Of a stretch of 6,565 bases of DNA, positions 1 through 5,316 are shown piece after piece. How positions within the stretch are numbered: position 1 is the stretch's first letter; every line of letters begins with the position of its first letter. This DNA is from Candidatus Stahliibacteriota bacterium (GTDB lineage: Bacteria > Hydrothermota > Tepidihabitantia > B3-TA06). Both the position numbers and the translations under genes were made by a program. The notes beneath the pieces are model-generated. The model ran no database searches. It had not been told where the DNA came from and saw only the letters and a program-made list of their open reading frames with translations. Location: assembly GCA_030592225.1 (NCBI GenBank), contig JAUVJT010000122.1, positions 1 through 6,565 of the forward strand, read 5' to 3'.

Positions 1-52
1 CGATGTCAAGGAAAGCGGTTATTTCGTATACTTTTGCAAGCGCCTCAGGCAT
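1..52 (-). CDS. 5' end of a leaderless gene leaving the left edge
   Basis: Reading the minus strand from 52, an ATG opens a frame to the window edge that encodes MPEALAKVYEITAFLDI. It lies 5 nt past a good minus-strand -10 box (63-58), with a TTGACA -35 box 17 bp further upstream, and there is no Shine-Dalgarno sequence, so the mRNA probably starts at or next to the ATG. Seventeen residues are too few to identify a family. The start loosely recalls the N-terminus of NIF3-like metal proteins, but I would not assign that. The gene is transcribed divergently from the TPR-like gene at 175. The support comes from the promoter-start geometry, not from the short open frame. Confidence 0.5.
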   Translation of the reverse strand, partial: MPEALAKVYEITAFLDI

Positions 53-57
53 ATACT

Positions 58-86
58 ATCTTAAACGAAACTTACGCTTTTGTCAA
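58..86 (-). promoter_or_regulatory. Sigma70-type promoter, minus strand
   Basis: On the minus strand, TTGACA (86-81) is followed by a 17-bp spacer and TAAGAT (63-58; 4 of 6 match to TATAAT). The predicted start of transcription falls at about 52, on the ATG of the left-edge gene. Confidence 0.6.
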
Positions 87-141
87 GGGAGTTTAACAGC
101 TTATTCTTTGCGGTATTTCTATCGTTAGGTAAAATTCCCCA

Positions 142-169
142 TTGACAACCCCGAAATCTTGCCTAGAGT
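142..169 (+). promoter_or_regulatory. Sigma70-type promoter for the frameshifted TPR-like gene
   Basis: TTGACA (142-147) is followed by a 16-bp spacer and TAGAGT (164-169; 4 of 6 to TATAAT). The in-frame GTG at 175 lies 5 nt past the -10 box. The TTG at 142 is in frame with the coding region but is the -35 box, so it should not be used as the start codon. Confidence 0.6.
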
Positions 170-174
170 ATGGG

Positions 175-1563
175 GTGAGGTATGCGACTTTCCCCCCTGG
201 TATCGGAAGAGCGGCTGTGGTGGTAATGCTCATAGCCGGCGCGGCGTTTGGCGCGTGGCAAATGGACAACATGCGTCCCACGGTGGAGCCGCCCCGGGTG
301 GAGGGTCTGCTCGACTCCATGCTGGTGCTGGGCAACCCCGGGCCTGGTCTTACCTCGTTCGTGGAGGATTCGCTCAATACGCCTGACGAGCGCTCGCACG
401 CCGCCACCCTTTTGGCCGCATTCTACAACCGCAGAGAAGACCCGGCGCGGGCGCTGTTAGCCCTGTTCTACATCTCAAGAGAACTGGATACCGAGTGGAC
501 GCCCGAGCAGGCGCTTATTGCCGCCGAGTCTTATTCCAGGCTTGGATTGCACGACTGGGCACAGGGCACGCTTGAACGTATCCCCTACACCCATTCCATG
601 ACCGAACTGGTGCGCATCCTGCACGTTTACGCAGCGTTGGAGACCCTGCAGGATAAAGACTCGCTTCTTGAGATTCGCTCCCGGTTCGAGCGCGGGCTGG
701 AGCGCAGTTCCGACCCCATGGCCCTGATGCTGGCTCTGCACGGGTTGGGTCTGTGCTACATTGCCAGGGGAACCGCCGCGGCCTACGATACGGCAATGGC
801 CTATCTGAGGGTGGCTGTAGAGGATACCGCCGCCGCGTATCTGAGCTTTGCACTGCAGGAGTACCGGGACTACTCGAATGATTTGCCTCTGGCCAAACGG
901 CTTATCCCCTACAGCTTGTACTGGTCAGGCCGGGCGTCGGTGCATCGCGGCGACGGCTGGACCGCTCTGCAATCGTTCGAGGAGATAATGTACGATTATC
1001 CAAACGCGATGTTTTGGGAAGAGGCGGTGGTGCAGTACGGCGCTTTGCAGTTAAAGCGGAGTCTTACCGATTCGGTGCGGTTCGCGGCCAACCTGTTGTT
1101 TGAGAACGCGGGGAGCCTGCACAAGGTGCTCGAGGCGCGTCTGCTGCTGGCCACGGCCGCCGCGTACGACTTTCACTACGACTCGGCCGCGGTGGCGTTT
1201 GCTTCGCTGTCGCGCGCTTTGCGGATAGGCGATACCATGCGGGTGCTTTCCCACGCGGGCATGGCCGCCTCGCTGCTGCGCTACTCTGAGTCCATCACCG
1301 ACCTTGACCGGGTGCCTGCCACACTGCAAGCGCTCGACCTTTCAGGCTACAAACCCAATGGCCATTCCGGAGATAAACGAGAAACTGGCCGAGCGTTACC
1401 TTATGCAAAGAAACGTTGCGGCCGCGGACAGCTTTTTTGCCCGCGCCCTGCGCTACTATCCCAACCCGGTAATCGAGGCCCGCTCACGCCTTGGCCTGGC
1501 CTATATTGCGCTTGCCCATGGCGACTACTCCGAATCCATAGACCATTACGAACGGGTGCTTAA
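175..1563 (+). CDS. Membrane-anchored TPR-like protein, N-terminal part (frameshifted)
   Basis: From the GTG at 175 the frame runs to a stop at 1561-1563, giving 462 codons. Residues 12-29 (RAAVVVMLIAGAAFGAWQ) form one hydrophobic segment after a short arginine-containing N-terminus: a signal anchor, or possibly an uncleaved signal peptide. After that the protein is almost wholly helical, with Ala/Leu/Tyr-rich helix pairs typical of degenerate TPR or Sel1-like solenoids, such as AESYSRLGLHDWAQGTLERI and SGRASVHRGDGWTALQSFEE. A scaffold facing the periplasm or cytoplasm is inferred. Beyond about 1365 this frame turns Arg/Pro/Cys-rich and stops looking like protein, while the next frame (1358-1774) carries on with good TPR sequence. 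The true product is therefore probably one protein of about 532 residues split by a single-base shift. GTG 175 is chosen because it sits 5 nt past the -10 box; no Shine-Dalgarno sequence is visible. Confidence 0.7.
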   Translation: MRYATFPPGIGRAAVVVMLIAGAAFGAWQMDNMRPTVEPPRVEGLLDSMLVLGNPGPGLTSFVEDSLNTPDERSHAATLLAAFYNRREDPARALLALFYISRELDTEWTPEQALIAAESYSRLGLHDWAQGTLERIPYTHSMTELVRILHVYAALETLQDKDSLLEIRSRFERGLERSSDPMALMLALHGLGLCYIARGTAAAYDTAMAYLRVAVEDTAAAYLSFALQEYRDYSNDLPLAKRLIPYSLYWSGRASVHRGDGWTALQSFEEIMYDYPNAMFWEEAVVQYGALQLKRSLTDSVRFAANLLFENAGSLHKVLEARLLLATAAAYDFHYDSAAVAFASLSRALRIGDTMRVLSHAGMAASLLRYSESITDLDRVPATLQALDLSGYKPNGHSGDKRETGRALPYAKKRCGRGQLFCPRPALLSQPGNRGPLTPWPGLYCACPWRLLRIHRPLRTGA

Positions 1564-1774
1564 CCTGCTGGAACTTTACAACCTTCGCTTTGACGGTATG
1601 GCCGACGTTCAGCTTAACGTGGGTCTGGCCTATTTGCAGCGATCGAAGTCCGAGAGCGGCAATGGCAACGTTGACCTGCGGCGCGCGCGTTCCAGCTTCC
1701 GCGAAGCCCTCGACCTCGACCCCACGGGCGAGGCAGGCATTACCGCACGCAAACAGTTGGAAGCCATAGACTGA
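1358..1774 (+). CDS. TPR repeats, C-terminal part of the frameshifted gene
   Basis: This frame (+1 relative to the upstream part) encodes 138 residues from the ATG at 1358 to TGA 1772-1774. It has about three TPR-like helix pairs: INEKLAERYLMQRNVAAADS with its following helix, RSRLGLAYIALAHGDYSES with the helix ending in YERVL, and a last unit containing VQLNVGLAYLQR and FREALDLDP. The canonical TPR pattern (small residue, Tyr, Gly, then Ala-x-x-x-Phe/Tyr and a closing Pro) is clear. Joining it to the upstream frame by removing one base gives a continuous protein. There is no promoter or Shine-Dalgarno sequence at 1358, so an independent gene is less likely. The cause could be a sequencing or assembly error, a real inactivating mutation, or +1 slippage at AAA CCC AAT (1351-1359). 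Confidence 0.7.
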   Translation: MAIPEINEKLAERYLMQRNVAAADSFFARALRYYPNPVIEARSRLGLAYIALAHGDYSESIDHYERVLNLLELYNLRFDGMADVQLNVGLAYLQRSKSESGNGNVDLRRARSSFREALDLDPTGEAGITARKQLEAID

Positions 1775-1802
1775 CGCCCCCTGCAATCTCAGCGCAAACA
1801 GC

Positions 1803-1831
1803 TTGACAAACAGTACGCTAAACGGTAGTAT
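1803..1831 (+). promoter_or_regulatory. Sigma70-type promoter for the TPR-repeat gene
   Basis: TTGACA (1803-1808), a 17-bp spacer and TAGTAT (1826-1831; 5 of 6 to TATAAT). It begins only 28 nt after the previous stop codon, and I see no terminator between, so some readthrough from upstream is possible. An in-frame TTG at 1803 is part of the -35 box and is not a credible start. Confidence 0.7.
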
Positions 1832-1838
1832 TATCCAT

Positions 1839-3308
1839 ATGGGAGACACCTTGACCGACACCCTGAAAGATACTCTGACGGTATCAGGAAATATAGGAGG
1901 AGACGGCGATTGGATGTTGATTCTAGCTATTGTTGGAACCGTAGCGACCGTCTTGGCTTTGGCTTTAGGGATTCCTCTTTTTATCGATTGGCTTAAAAAA
2001 AGAAATGAACTTCAGGAATTCAGAAAGGAGCTTGAACGGAAGCTTAACGCTATTCATAAAGATATGGTTTTTCACATGGCCAGTTTGCCTGAGCTTAGGA
2101 AGGAAGTTAAACAAGGACTTGATGCCATCGGTAAGTATAAGATTCTTTACAGAGATGGTTTACCTGAGCTTAAGAAGAAGGAGAAACTAACTATACTCCG
2201 CGATGGTCTACAAGCTTTGGACGAGTACCGCCATGCCGACGCGATTGCAAGGTTCAGCGAATGCCTGCAATTGGAATCCGACGACAGCGAATGCTGCGCC
2301 ATGCTCAACCTGATCGGGATTAGCCAGATGACAAAGGGAGACACCCACGAGGCCGAGCAGACCTTTATTGAGATGATTCGCATCGCCGAACAAGCCGACA
2401 ACAAAGAAGCCCTGGCTAAGGGGTTCGGCAATGCAGGTCTTGTCTACCAAACCTTAGGCGATTTTCAGAAGGCGCTGGAATACCACCTGCGAGCTTTGAA
2501 GATAGACGAGAAGATGGGTAATCTCGAAGGTCAGGCCCAAGACCTCGGCAACATCGGTCTTGTGTACAAAACCCTTGGCGAGCCGCACAAGGCGCTGGAC
2601 CATCACGAGAAGGCGCTTAAGATCAACGAGGACATCGGTCGGCTTGAAGGCCAGGCCAATCAACTCGGTAACATCGGCAATGTGTACCAGACCCTTGGCC
2701 AACCGCACAAGGCGCTGAACCATCACGAGAAAACGCTCAAGATAGACGAGAAGATGAGTAATCTTGAAGGCCAAGCCAACCAACTCGGCAACATCGGCAT
2801 TGTGTACAAAACCCTTGGCGAGCCGCAGAAGGCGCTGGACCATCACGAGAAGGCGCTTAAGATCGCAAAACAGATAGGCAATCGAGAAGTTGAGGCCAAC
2901 CAACTCGTCAACATCGGCAATGTGTACCAGACCCTTGGCCAACCGCGCAAGGCGCTGGAGTATTACCAGCGAGCGTTGGAGATGGCGAAACAGATTGACA
3001 ATCCACAGATTGAGGCCAATGCCCTCGGCAACATCGGCATTGTGTACGAGGCCCTTGGCGATCCGCACAAGGCGCTGGGGTATCTTCAGAAGGCGCTTGA
3101 GATTACAAAACAGATCGGCAATCGAGAAGTTGAGGCCAACCAATCTATCAATATCGGCGTGGTTTACTTCGACTTAGGGCAAGTTGATAAAGCCCTCGAG
3201 TATCTCAAGTGCGCACGTAAGAAGTATGTAAAGATTGGGAACAAGTCCAATGTTGAGCTTTGCAACCGCATCATTGCCCTTGTTGAGGAGGCGATGGGAC
3301 GCGAGTAG
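1839..3308 (+). CDS. Membrane-anchored protein with seven 40-residue TPRs
   Basis: Product of 489 residues. Residues 1-25 are Thr/Asp-rich, 26-49 form one transmembrane helix (WMLILAIVGTVATVLAL onward), and about 50-125 are charged and helical, probably a coiled coil. Residues about 125-189 hold one or two divergent TPRs. Residues 190-469 are seven tandem 40-residue repeats with the core LGNIG-x-VY-x-TLG-x-x-x-KAL, the long TPR class (TPR_12-like) found in kinesin-light-chain-type scaffolds. A protein-binding scaffold at the membrane is inferred; the partner is unknown and no enzymatic domain is visible. The ATG at 1839 is 7 nt past the -10 box (leaderless). The alternative ATG at 1914 has AGGAGG at 1895-1900 but would start directly at the transmembrane helix; both could be used. 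At DNA level the repeats are 120 bp long, and some copies are nearly identical at a spacing of 240 bp. Confidence 0.85.
   Translation: MGDTLTDTLKDTLTVSGNIGGDGDWMLILAIVGTVATVLALALGIPLFIDWLKKRNELQEFRKELERKLNAIHKDMVFHMASLPELRKEVKQGLDAIGKYKILYRDGLPELKKKEKLTILRDGLQALDEYRHADAIARFSECLQLESDDSECCAMLNLIGISQMTKGDTHEAEQTFIEMIRIAEQADNKEALAKGFGNAGLVYQTLGDFQKALEYHLRALKIDEKMGNLEGQAQDLGNIGLVYKTLGEPHKALDHHEKALKINEDIGRLEGQANQLGNIGNVYQTLGQPHKALNHHEKTLKIDEKMSNLEGQANQLGNIGIVYKTLGEPQKALDHHEKALKIAKQIGNREVEANQLVNIGNVYQTLGQPRKALEYYQRALEMAKQIDNPQIEANALGNIGIVYEALGDPHKALGYLQKALEITKQIGNREVEANQSINIGVVYFDLGQVDKALEYLKCARKKYVKIGNKSNVELCNRIIALVEEAMGRE
2406..3245 (+). repeat. Seven tandem 120-bp coding repeats (TPR units)
   Basis: Units begin at 2406, 2526, 2646, 2766, 2886, 3006 and 3126, each encoding 40 residues. 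Units 2 and 4 match at 63 of 64 bases (2561-2624 against 2801-2864), and units 3 and 5 share an equally close block (about 2690-2720 against 2930-2960). Alternate units carry KTLGEP or QTLGQP, so the evolutionary repeat unit is a 240-bp pair. The array could mislead short-read assembly. Confidence 0.9.
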
Positions 3309-3330
3309 GGGCAATACGCCTTCGTAGTGT

Positions 3331-3361
3331 AAAAAAGGAACGGGCCGCGGTCGCGGCCCGT
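3331..3361. terminator. GC-rich hairpin after the TPR gene
   Basis: Nine-base-pair perfect stem, ACGGGCCGC (3340-3348) and GCGGCCCGT (3353-3361), with a 4-nt loop. It lies 23 nt after the stop at 3308 and is a likely terminator. The plus strand has no T-run after the stem. Instead, AAAAAA lies just before it (3331-3336), so the canonical intrinsic terminator reads on the minus strand. Termination of the TPR transcript is plausible but would not be textbook. Confidence 0.55.
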
Positions 3362-3524
3362 CAATGTAAGGCGTCTTTGTCAAACATCCCAAAACCAAAG
3401 GAGGTTTGGTGGCTCTAGCGTGTCACCCTATATTCTAGCAATTATCGTGCCATGTGTCCCCGGAAACGCATCTTACGCTTTATCCGCACTTGTTCTAAAT
3501 TAGCTCCGGGGAAGTGTTACGGAT

Positions 3525-3560
3525 TTGTGCAATTCGTTGCACAAAAGTGCAATTCTGTGC
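3525..3560. promoter_or_regulatory. 10-bp-phased GTGC half-site cluster (putative operator)
   Basis: GTGCAA starts at 3527, its inverse TTGCAC at 3537, GTGCAA again at 3547, and a further GTGC at 3557: four half-sites exactly 10 bp apart. The first two form a perfect 8-bp inverted repeat (3525-3532 with 3537-3544, TTCG between). The cluster ends about 30 bp upstream of the -35 box of the exported-protein gene, a position suited to an activator bound on one face of the DNA. The regulator is unknown. Confidence 0.45.
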
Positions 3561-3591
3561 TGTCTGATTTGCCTTGATTACGACTTAAAAC

Positions 3592-3619
3592 TTGACACGT
3601 TGCGTTTGAGCATTATGCT
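3592..3619 (+). promoter_or_regulatory. Sigma70-type promoter for the exported-protein gene
   Basis: TTGACA (3592-3597), a 16-bp spacer and TATGCT (3614-3619; 4 of 6). The ATG at 3626 is 6 nt past the -10 box, so the transcript is probably leaderless. Confidence 0.6.
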
Positions 3620-3625
3620 TAGCCC

Positions 3626-4300
3626 ATGAAGTTGCGTGTGATGATTCTGCTGGCGGCGCTGACCGCATTTGCCTGCGCTGCGGGATGGGGCGGCCTGAGC
3701 GTAACCGAAATGATGGTTAACGTCAACGGTCTTAACGACAGCCTGAACACAATCAACAGCCAAACGCTGGGCGGCAGTCAGACCATAGGGTTCGCCTCGC
3801 CCTTTATGATTATCGGGGGCCAGGGCGGCGGCGAGGCAGGCATCTTCTCGATAAGCGTCTGGGGCGGCGGAATGTTCCAAAGACAACAAGCCGACAGGCT
3901 TAGCGCGTCGTTGGGCTATGCGGTTGGATTAGCTGAACCGGGCATCAACTGGAAGCCGGTCGAGTTTATTGAACTCAGGCCGTGCCTGAACCTGGGCGGC
4001 GCGGTGTTCAACCTCGAACTGCGGGAAATATGGGACGCCAGTATGTCTGAAGATACCGCCGTCTACCAGTCATCGGTCACCGGCTGGCAGGCAAACGCGG
4101 GCGCGGCTTTTGCGCTTCATGTCAACGTCCCGGTCGGGGAGCGAACCATGGTTGGTCTCATGGCCAAGGCCGGATACCTGTACCCGGTATACACGCGCTG
4201 GAAAAATCTGGGTAATGTGATCGATCCCATCAGCGGATTCGGTATTGACGGCCCCTACGCCAGCATAGGCGTCAACTTCTCCACCCGTCCCGACCCTTGA
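3626..4300 (+). CDS. Exported, probable outer-membrane beta-barrel-like protein
   Basis: Product of 224 residues. Residues 1-19 are a signal peptide: MKLR, then the hydrophobic stretch VMILLAALTAFACAA, with probable signal peptidase I cleavage near ACA-A. The Cys at 17 does not sit in a good lipobox. The mature part is Gly- and aromatic-rich with alternating polar/hydrophobic stretches (FSISVWGGGMF, LSASLGYAVGL, LNLGGAVFNLELREI, ANAGAAFALHVNVPV, MVGLMAKAGYLYPVY, YASIGVNFS), suggesting several amphipathic beta strands and a last strand near the C-terminus. A small outer-membrane barrel or surface beta protein is inferred; I recognise no family. ATG 3626 is the first in-frame ATG after the -10 box, and the signal peptide begins directly there. 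No Shine-Dalgarno sequence precedes it. Two hairpin repeats, the second a terminator, follow the stop immediately. Confidence 0.8.
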   Translation: MKLRVMILLAALTAFACAAGWGGLSVTEMMVNVNGLNDSLNTINSQTLGGSQTIGFASPFMIIGGQGGGEAGIFSISVWGGGMFQRQQADRLSASLGYAVGLAEPGINWKPVEFIELRPCLNLGGAVFNLELREIWDASMSEDTAVYQSSVTGWQANAGAAFALHVNVPVGERTMVGLMAKAGYLYPVYTRWKNLGNVIDPISGFGIDGPYASIGVNFSTRPDP

Positions 4301-4352
4301 GGGGCATTTCCACAATAAGCCGGAGCGTACGCTCCGGTCACAAGGAGATAAC
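4301..4352 (+). repeat. Hairpin repeat, copy 1
   Basis: The unit is GGGGCATTTCCAC (4301-4313), a short spacer, the perfect hairpin CCGGAGC-GTAC-GCTCCGG (4320-4337), a 5-nt spacer, and AGGAGATAAC (4343-4352). It begins on the base after the stop of the exported-protein gene. The stem lacks a T-run, so on its own it is not a standard terminator. Copy 2 (4369-4422) has identical flanks and a different stem. Confidence 0.75.
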
Positions 4353-4368
4353 ACCCCCGTACCCCTCC

Positions 4369-4422
4369 GGGGCATTTCCACTATATCCAGGAACATGCGT
4401 TCCTGGTTTTTTAGGAGATAAC
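4369..4422 (+). repeat. Hairpin repeat, copy 2
   Basis: It has the same flanks as copy 1: GGGGCATTTCCAC (4369-4381) and AGGAGATAAC (4413-4422). The hairpin between them has different bases, CCAGGAAC-ATGC-GTTCCTGG (4387-4406), with both arms changed together so that pairing is kept. Here the 3' spacer is TTTTTT, making this copy an intrinsic terminator. Confidence 0.75.
4387..4412 (+). terminator. Intrinsic terminator of the exported-protein gene
   Basis: An 8-bp perfect stem (4387-4394 with 4399-4406), a 4-nt loop, then six T (4407-4412). It is the second hairpin after the stop at 4300. Confidence 0.75.
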
Positions 4423-4505
4423 CCCTCCCTCCGGGATTTGGGGTACCCCTTGAGGTACTTGGTATCTTATGGTGATACAAAGTTCTCAAACGGTTTGCTA
4501 TCCTC

Positions 4506-4533
4506 TTGACAAATATTTCATTATCAGTATCAT
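4506..4533 (+). promoter_or_regulatory. Sigma70-type promoter for the RHH gene
   Basis: TTGACA (4506-4511), a 16-bp spacer and TATCAT (4528-4533; 5 of 6). Transcription would start near 4540, giving a leader of about 20 nt that contains the Shine-Dalgarno site. This differs from the leaderless starts of the other plus-strand genes. Confidence 0.65.
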
Positions 4534-4537
4534 ACTG
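4525..4537. promoter_or_regulatory. Palindromic operator over the -10 box
   Basis: CAGTAT-C-ATACTG is a perfect 13-bp palindrome that covers the -10 box of the RHH gene. RHH proteins of the antitoxin type commonly repress their own promoters by binding such sites, so autoregulation is the natural inference. A related half-site, GTATCTTAT, occurs at 4462-4470. Confidence 0.5.
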
Positions 4538-4561
4538 TCTCAATTAAGGAAAGGAGAAGTC

Positions 4562-5170
4562 ATGAGAAGAAAAATGAGTAAGGATTTCAGCGGGCGTTTT
4601 CTGGTTCGCATCCCGGTAACCCTGCACCGCACCCTGGCCGAGCAGGCGCGTACCGACCGCATTAGCCTTAACCAGTACGTGCTGTTCCTTCTTGCCCGCG
4701 GAGCCAGTCTGCGCGAGTTCGAGCGTTTCCTGAAAAGCATGAAGAATACCACAGTAGGTGATCTGGATGATCTTATTGAGTCCGATCGTCTGGCCGATAC
4801 CCCCCGCGTCAAACTGCGCCTTATGGCTCTTACCATGAAAGACGCCAGGGTGGAAAAACCCTCGGGCAAGATGTACCTTGACGGCGATCTCTCTATTGAC
4901 GTACAGGAAGAGCAGGAACTGCTGGGAACAGAAGGCCGGGAGGTTTCGATTCGCAACACCTACGCCGCGACCATAAAGTCCAAAGAAACCGATGACGAGA
5001 TTCGCCTTAGTGCAAGCTTCGACGCCACTTACCAGGCCATGCGGCCGCTTTCCAAGGAGCTTTCCAGAACACTCGGCAAGCTTCGCCTGGCACCCTATCC
5101 CAACCGTATGTTCCGCGAGCTGCTTGACCGCCTTATCACCAACCTGGATTTAAGCGTCAAGATCGGATAG
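4562..5170 (+). CDS. HicB-like ribbon-helix-helix protein with a novel C-terminal domain
   Basis: Product of 202 residues. Residues about 10-47 match the RHH domain of the HicB antitoxin family: a beta strand (RFLVRIPVT, 12-20), helix A (LHRTLAEQARTD, 21-32), and helix B opening with the family signature SLNQYVLFLLARG (35-47). As a dimer this should bind DNA. The remaining 150 residues, with acidic, mixed alpha/beta and Leu-rich segments such as LSKELSRTLGKLRL and MFRELLDRLITNLDLSVKI, match nothing I recognise. HicB antitoxins usually have an N-terminal partial-RNase-H domain before the RHH; here the order is RHH first. No HicA-like toxin lies on either side, so a stand-alone regulator is more likely than a toxin-antitoxin pair. 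The start is set by AAGGAG at 4551-4556, 5 nt before the ATG; the frame extends upstream through the promoter, which cannot be coding. Likely autoregulated through the palindrome at 4525-4537. Confidence 0.85.
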   Translation: MRRKMSKDFSGRFLVRIPVTLHRTLAEQARTDRISLNQYVLFLLARGASLREFERFLKSMKNTTVGDLDDLIESDRLADTPRVKLRLMALTMKDARVEKPSGKMYLDGDLSIDVQEEQELLGTEGREVSIRNTYAATIKSKETDDEIRLSASFDATYQAMRPLSKELSRTLGKLRLAPYPNRMFRELLDRLITNLDLSVKIG

Positions 5171-5176
5171 CGCTCC

Positions 5177-5196
5177 TTTTATCCGTCAGGATAAAA
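5177..5196. repeat. Small AT-rich hairpin after the RHH gene
   Basis: A perfect 8-bp inverted repeat, TTTTATCC-GTCA-GGATAAAA, lies 6 nt past the stop of the RHH gene. It is weak, with no T-run after it on either strand. It may help protect the 3' end or terminate together with the stronger hairpin at 5228. Confidence 0.4.
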
Positions 5197-5220
5197 ACCA
5201 GCAGGGATTATAAGTAGAAA

Positions 5221-5247
5221 TAAAGAAGGCCGACCGTAAGGTCGGCC
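5221..5247. terminator. Bidirectional terminator between convergent genes
   Basis: An 8-bp GC-rich stem, GGCCGACC (5228-5235) with GGTCGGCC (5240-5247), and loop GTAA. On the minus strand a T-rich tail follows (TTCTTTATTT), so it suits termination of the sorting-domain gene. On the plus strand the tail is CTCTTGGGCTTTT, which is weaker but usable for the RHH gene. Confidence 0.65.
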
Positions 5248-5312
5248 CTCTTGGGCTTTTCCATCTGTTTGGGGATAAGATGGAATGGTTTCAGTCCACT
5301 TTCACTATCGTC
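5228..5312 (-). repeat. Two-hairpin element, copy 1
   Basis: From the left: the GGCCGACC hairpin, TGGGCT, a second hairpin TTCCATCT/AGATGGAA (5259-5266 with 5278-5285) whose loop contains GGGGATA, then GGTTTCAGTCCACTTT. Copy 2 at 6336-6424 has the same order of parts. In the minus direction the element ends in the GCCGACC terminator, so it may be a conserved 3' UTR or small RNA. Confidence 0.6.
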
Positions 5313-5316
5313 CGCT

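Noticed and set aside
142..174. TTG at 142 as start of the first TPR-like gene
   Set aside because: It is the -35 TTGACA of a well-spaced promoter whose -10 is at 164-169; the leaderless GTG at 175 is better.
2454..3143. Long minus-strand open frame of 229 codons
   Set aside because: It is the antisense of the 120-bp TPR repeats, open because of their biased codons; no promoter or ribosome site.
2406..3245. CRISPR-like periodic repeat
   Set aside because: The 120-bp period is in frame and encodes TPRs; there are no short repeats with unique spacers.
3458..3511. CCCCGGA/TCCGGGG inverted repeat
   Set aside because: Seven-base arms with a 40-nt gap are too weak in a sequence of this composition.
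4070..4543. Minus-strand open frame of 157 codons
   Set aside because: It is antisense to the exported-protein gene and runs through the terminator repeats and the RHH promoter.
4562..5170. HicAB toxin-antitoxin pair
   Set aside because: No small HicA-type toxin frame lies upstream or downstream; promoter and terminators isolate the gene.
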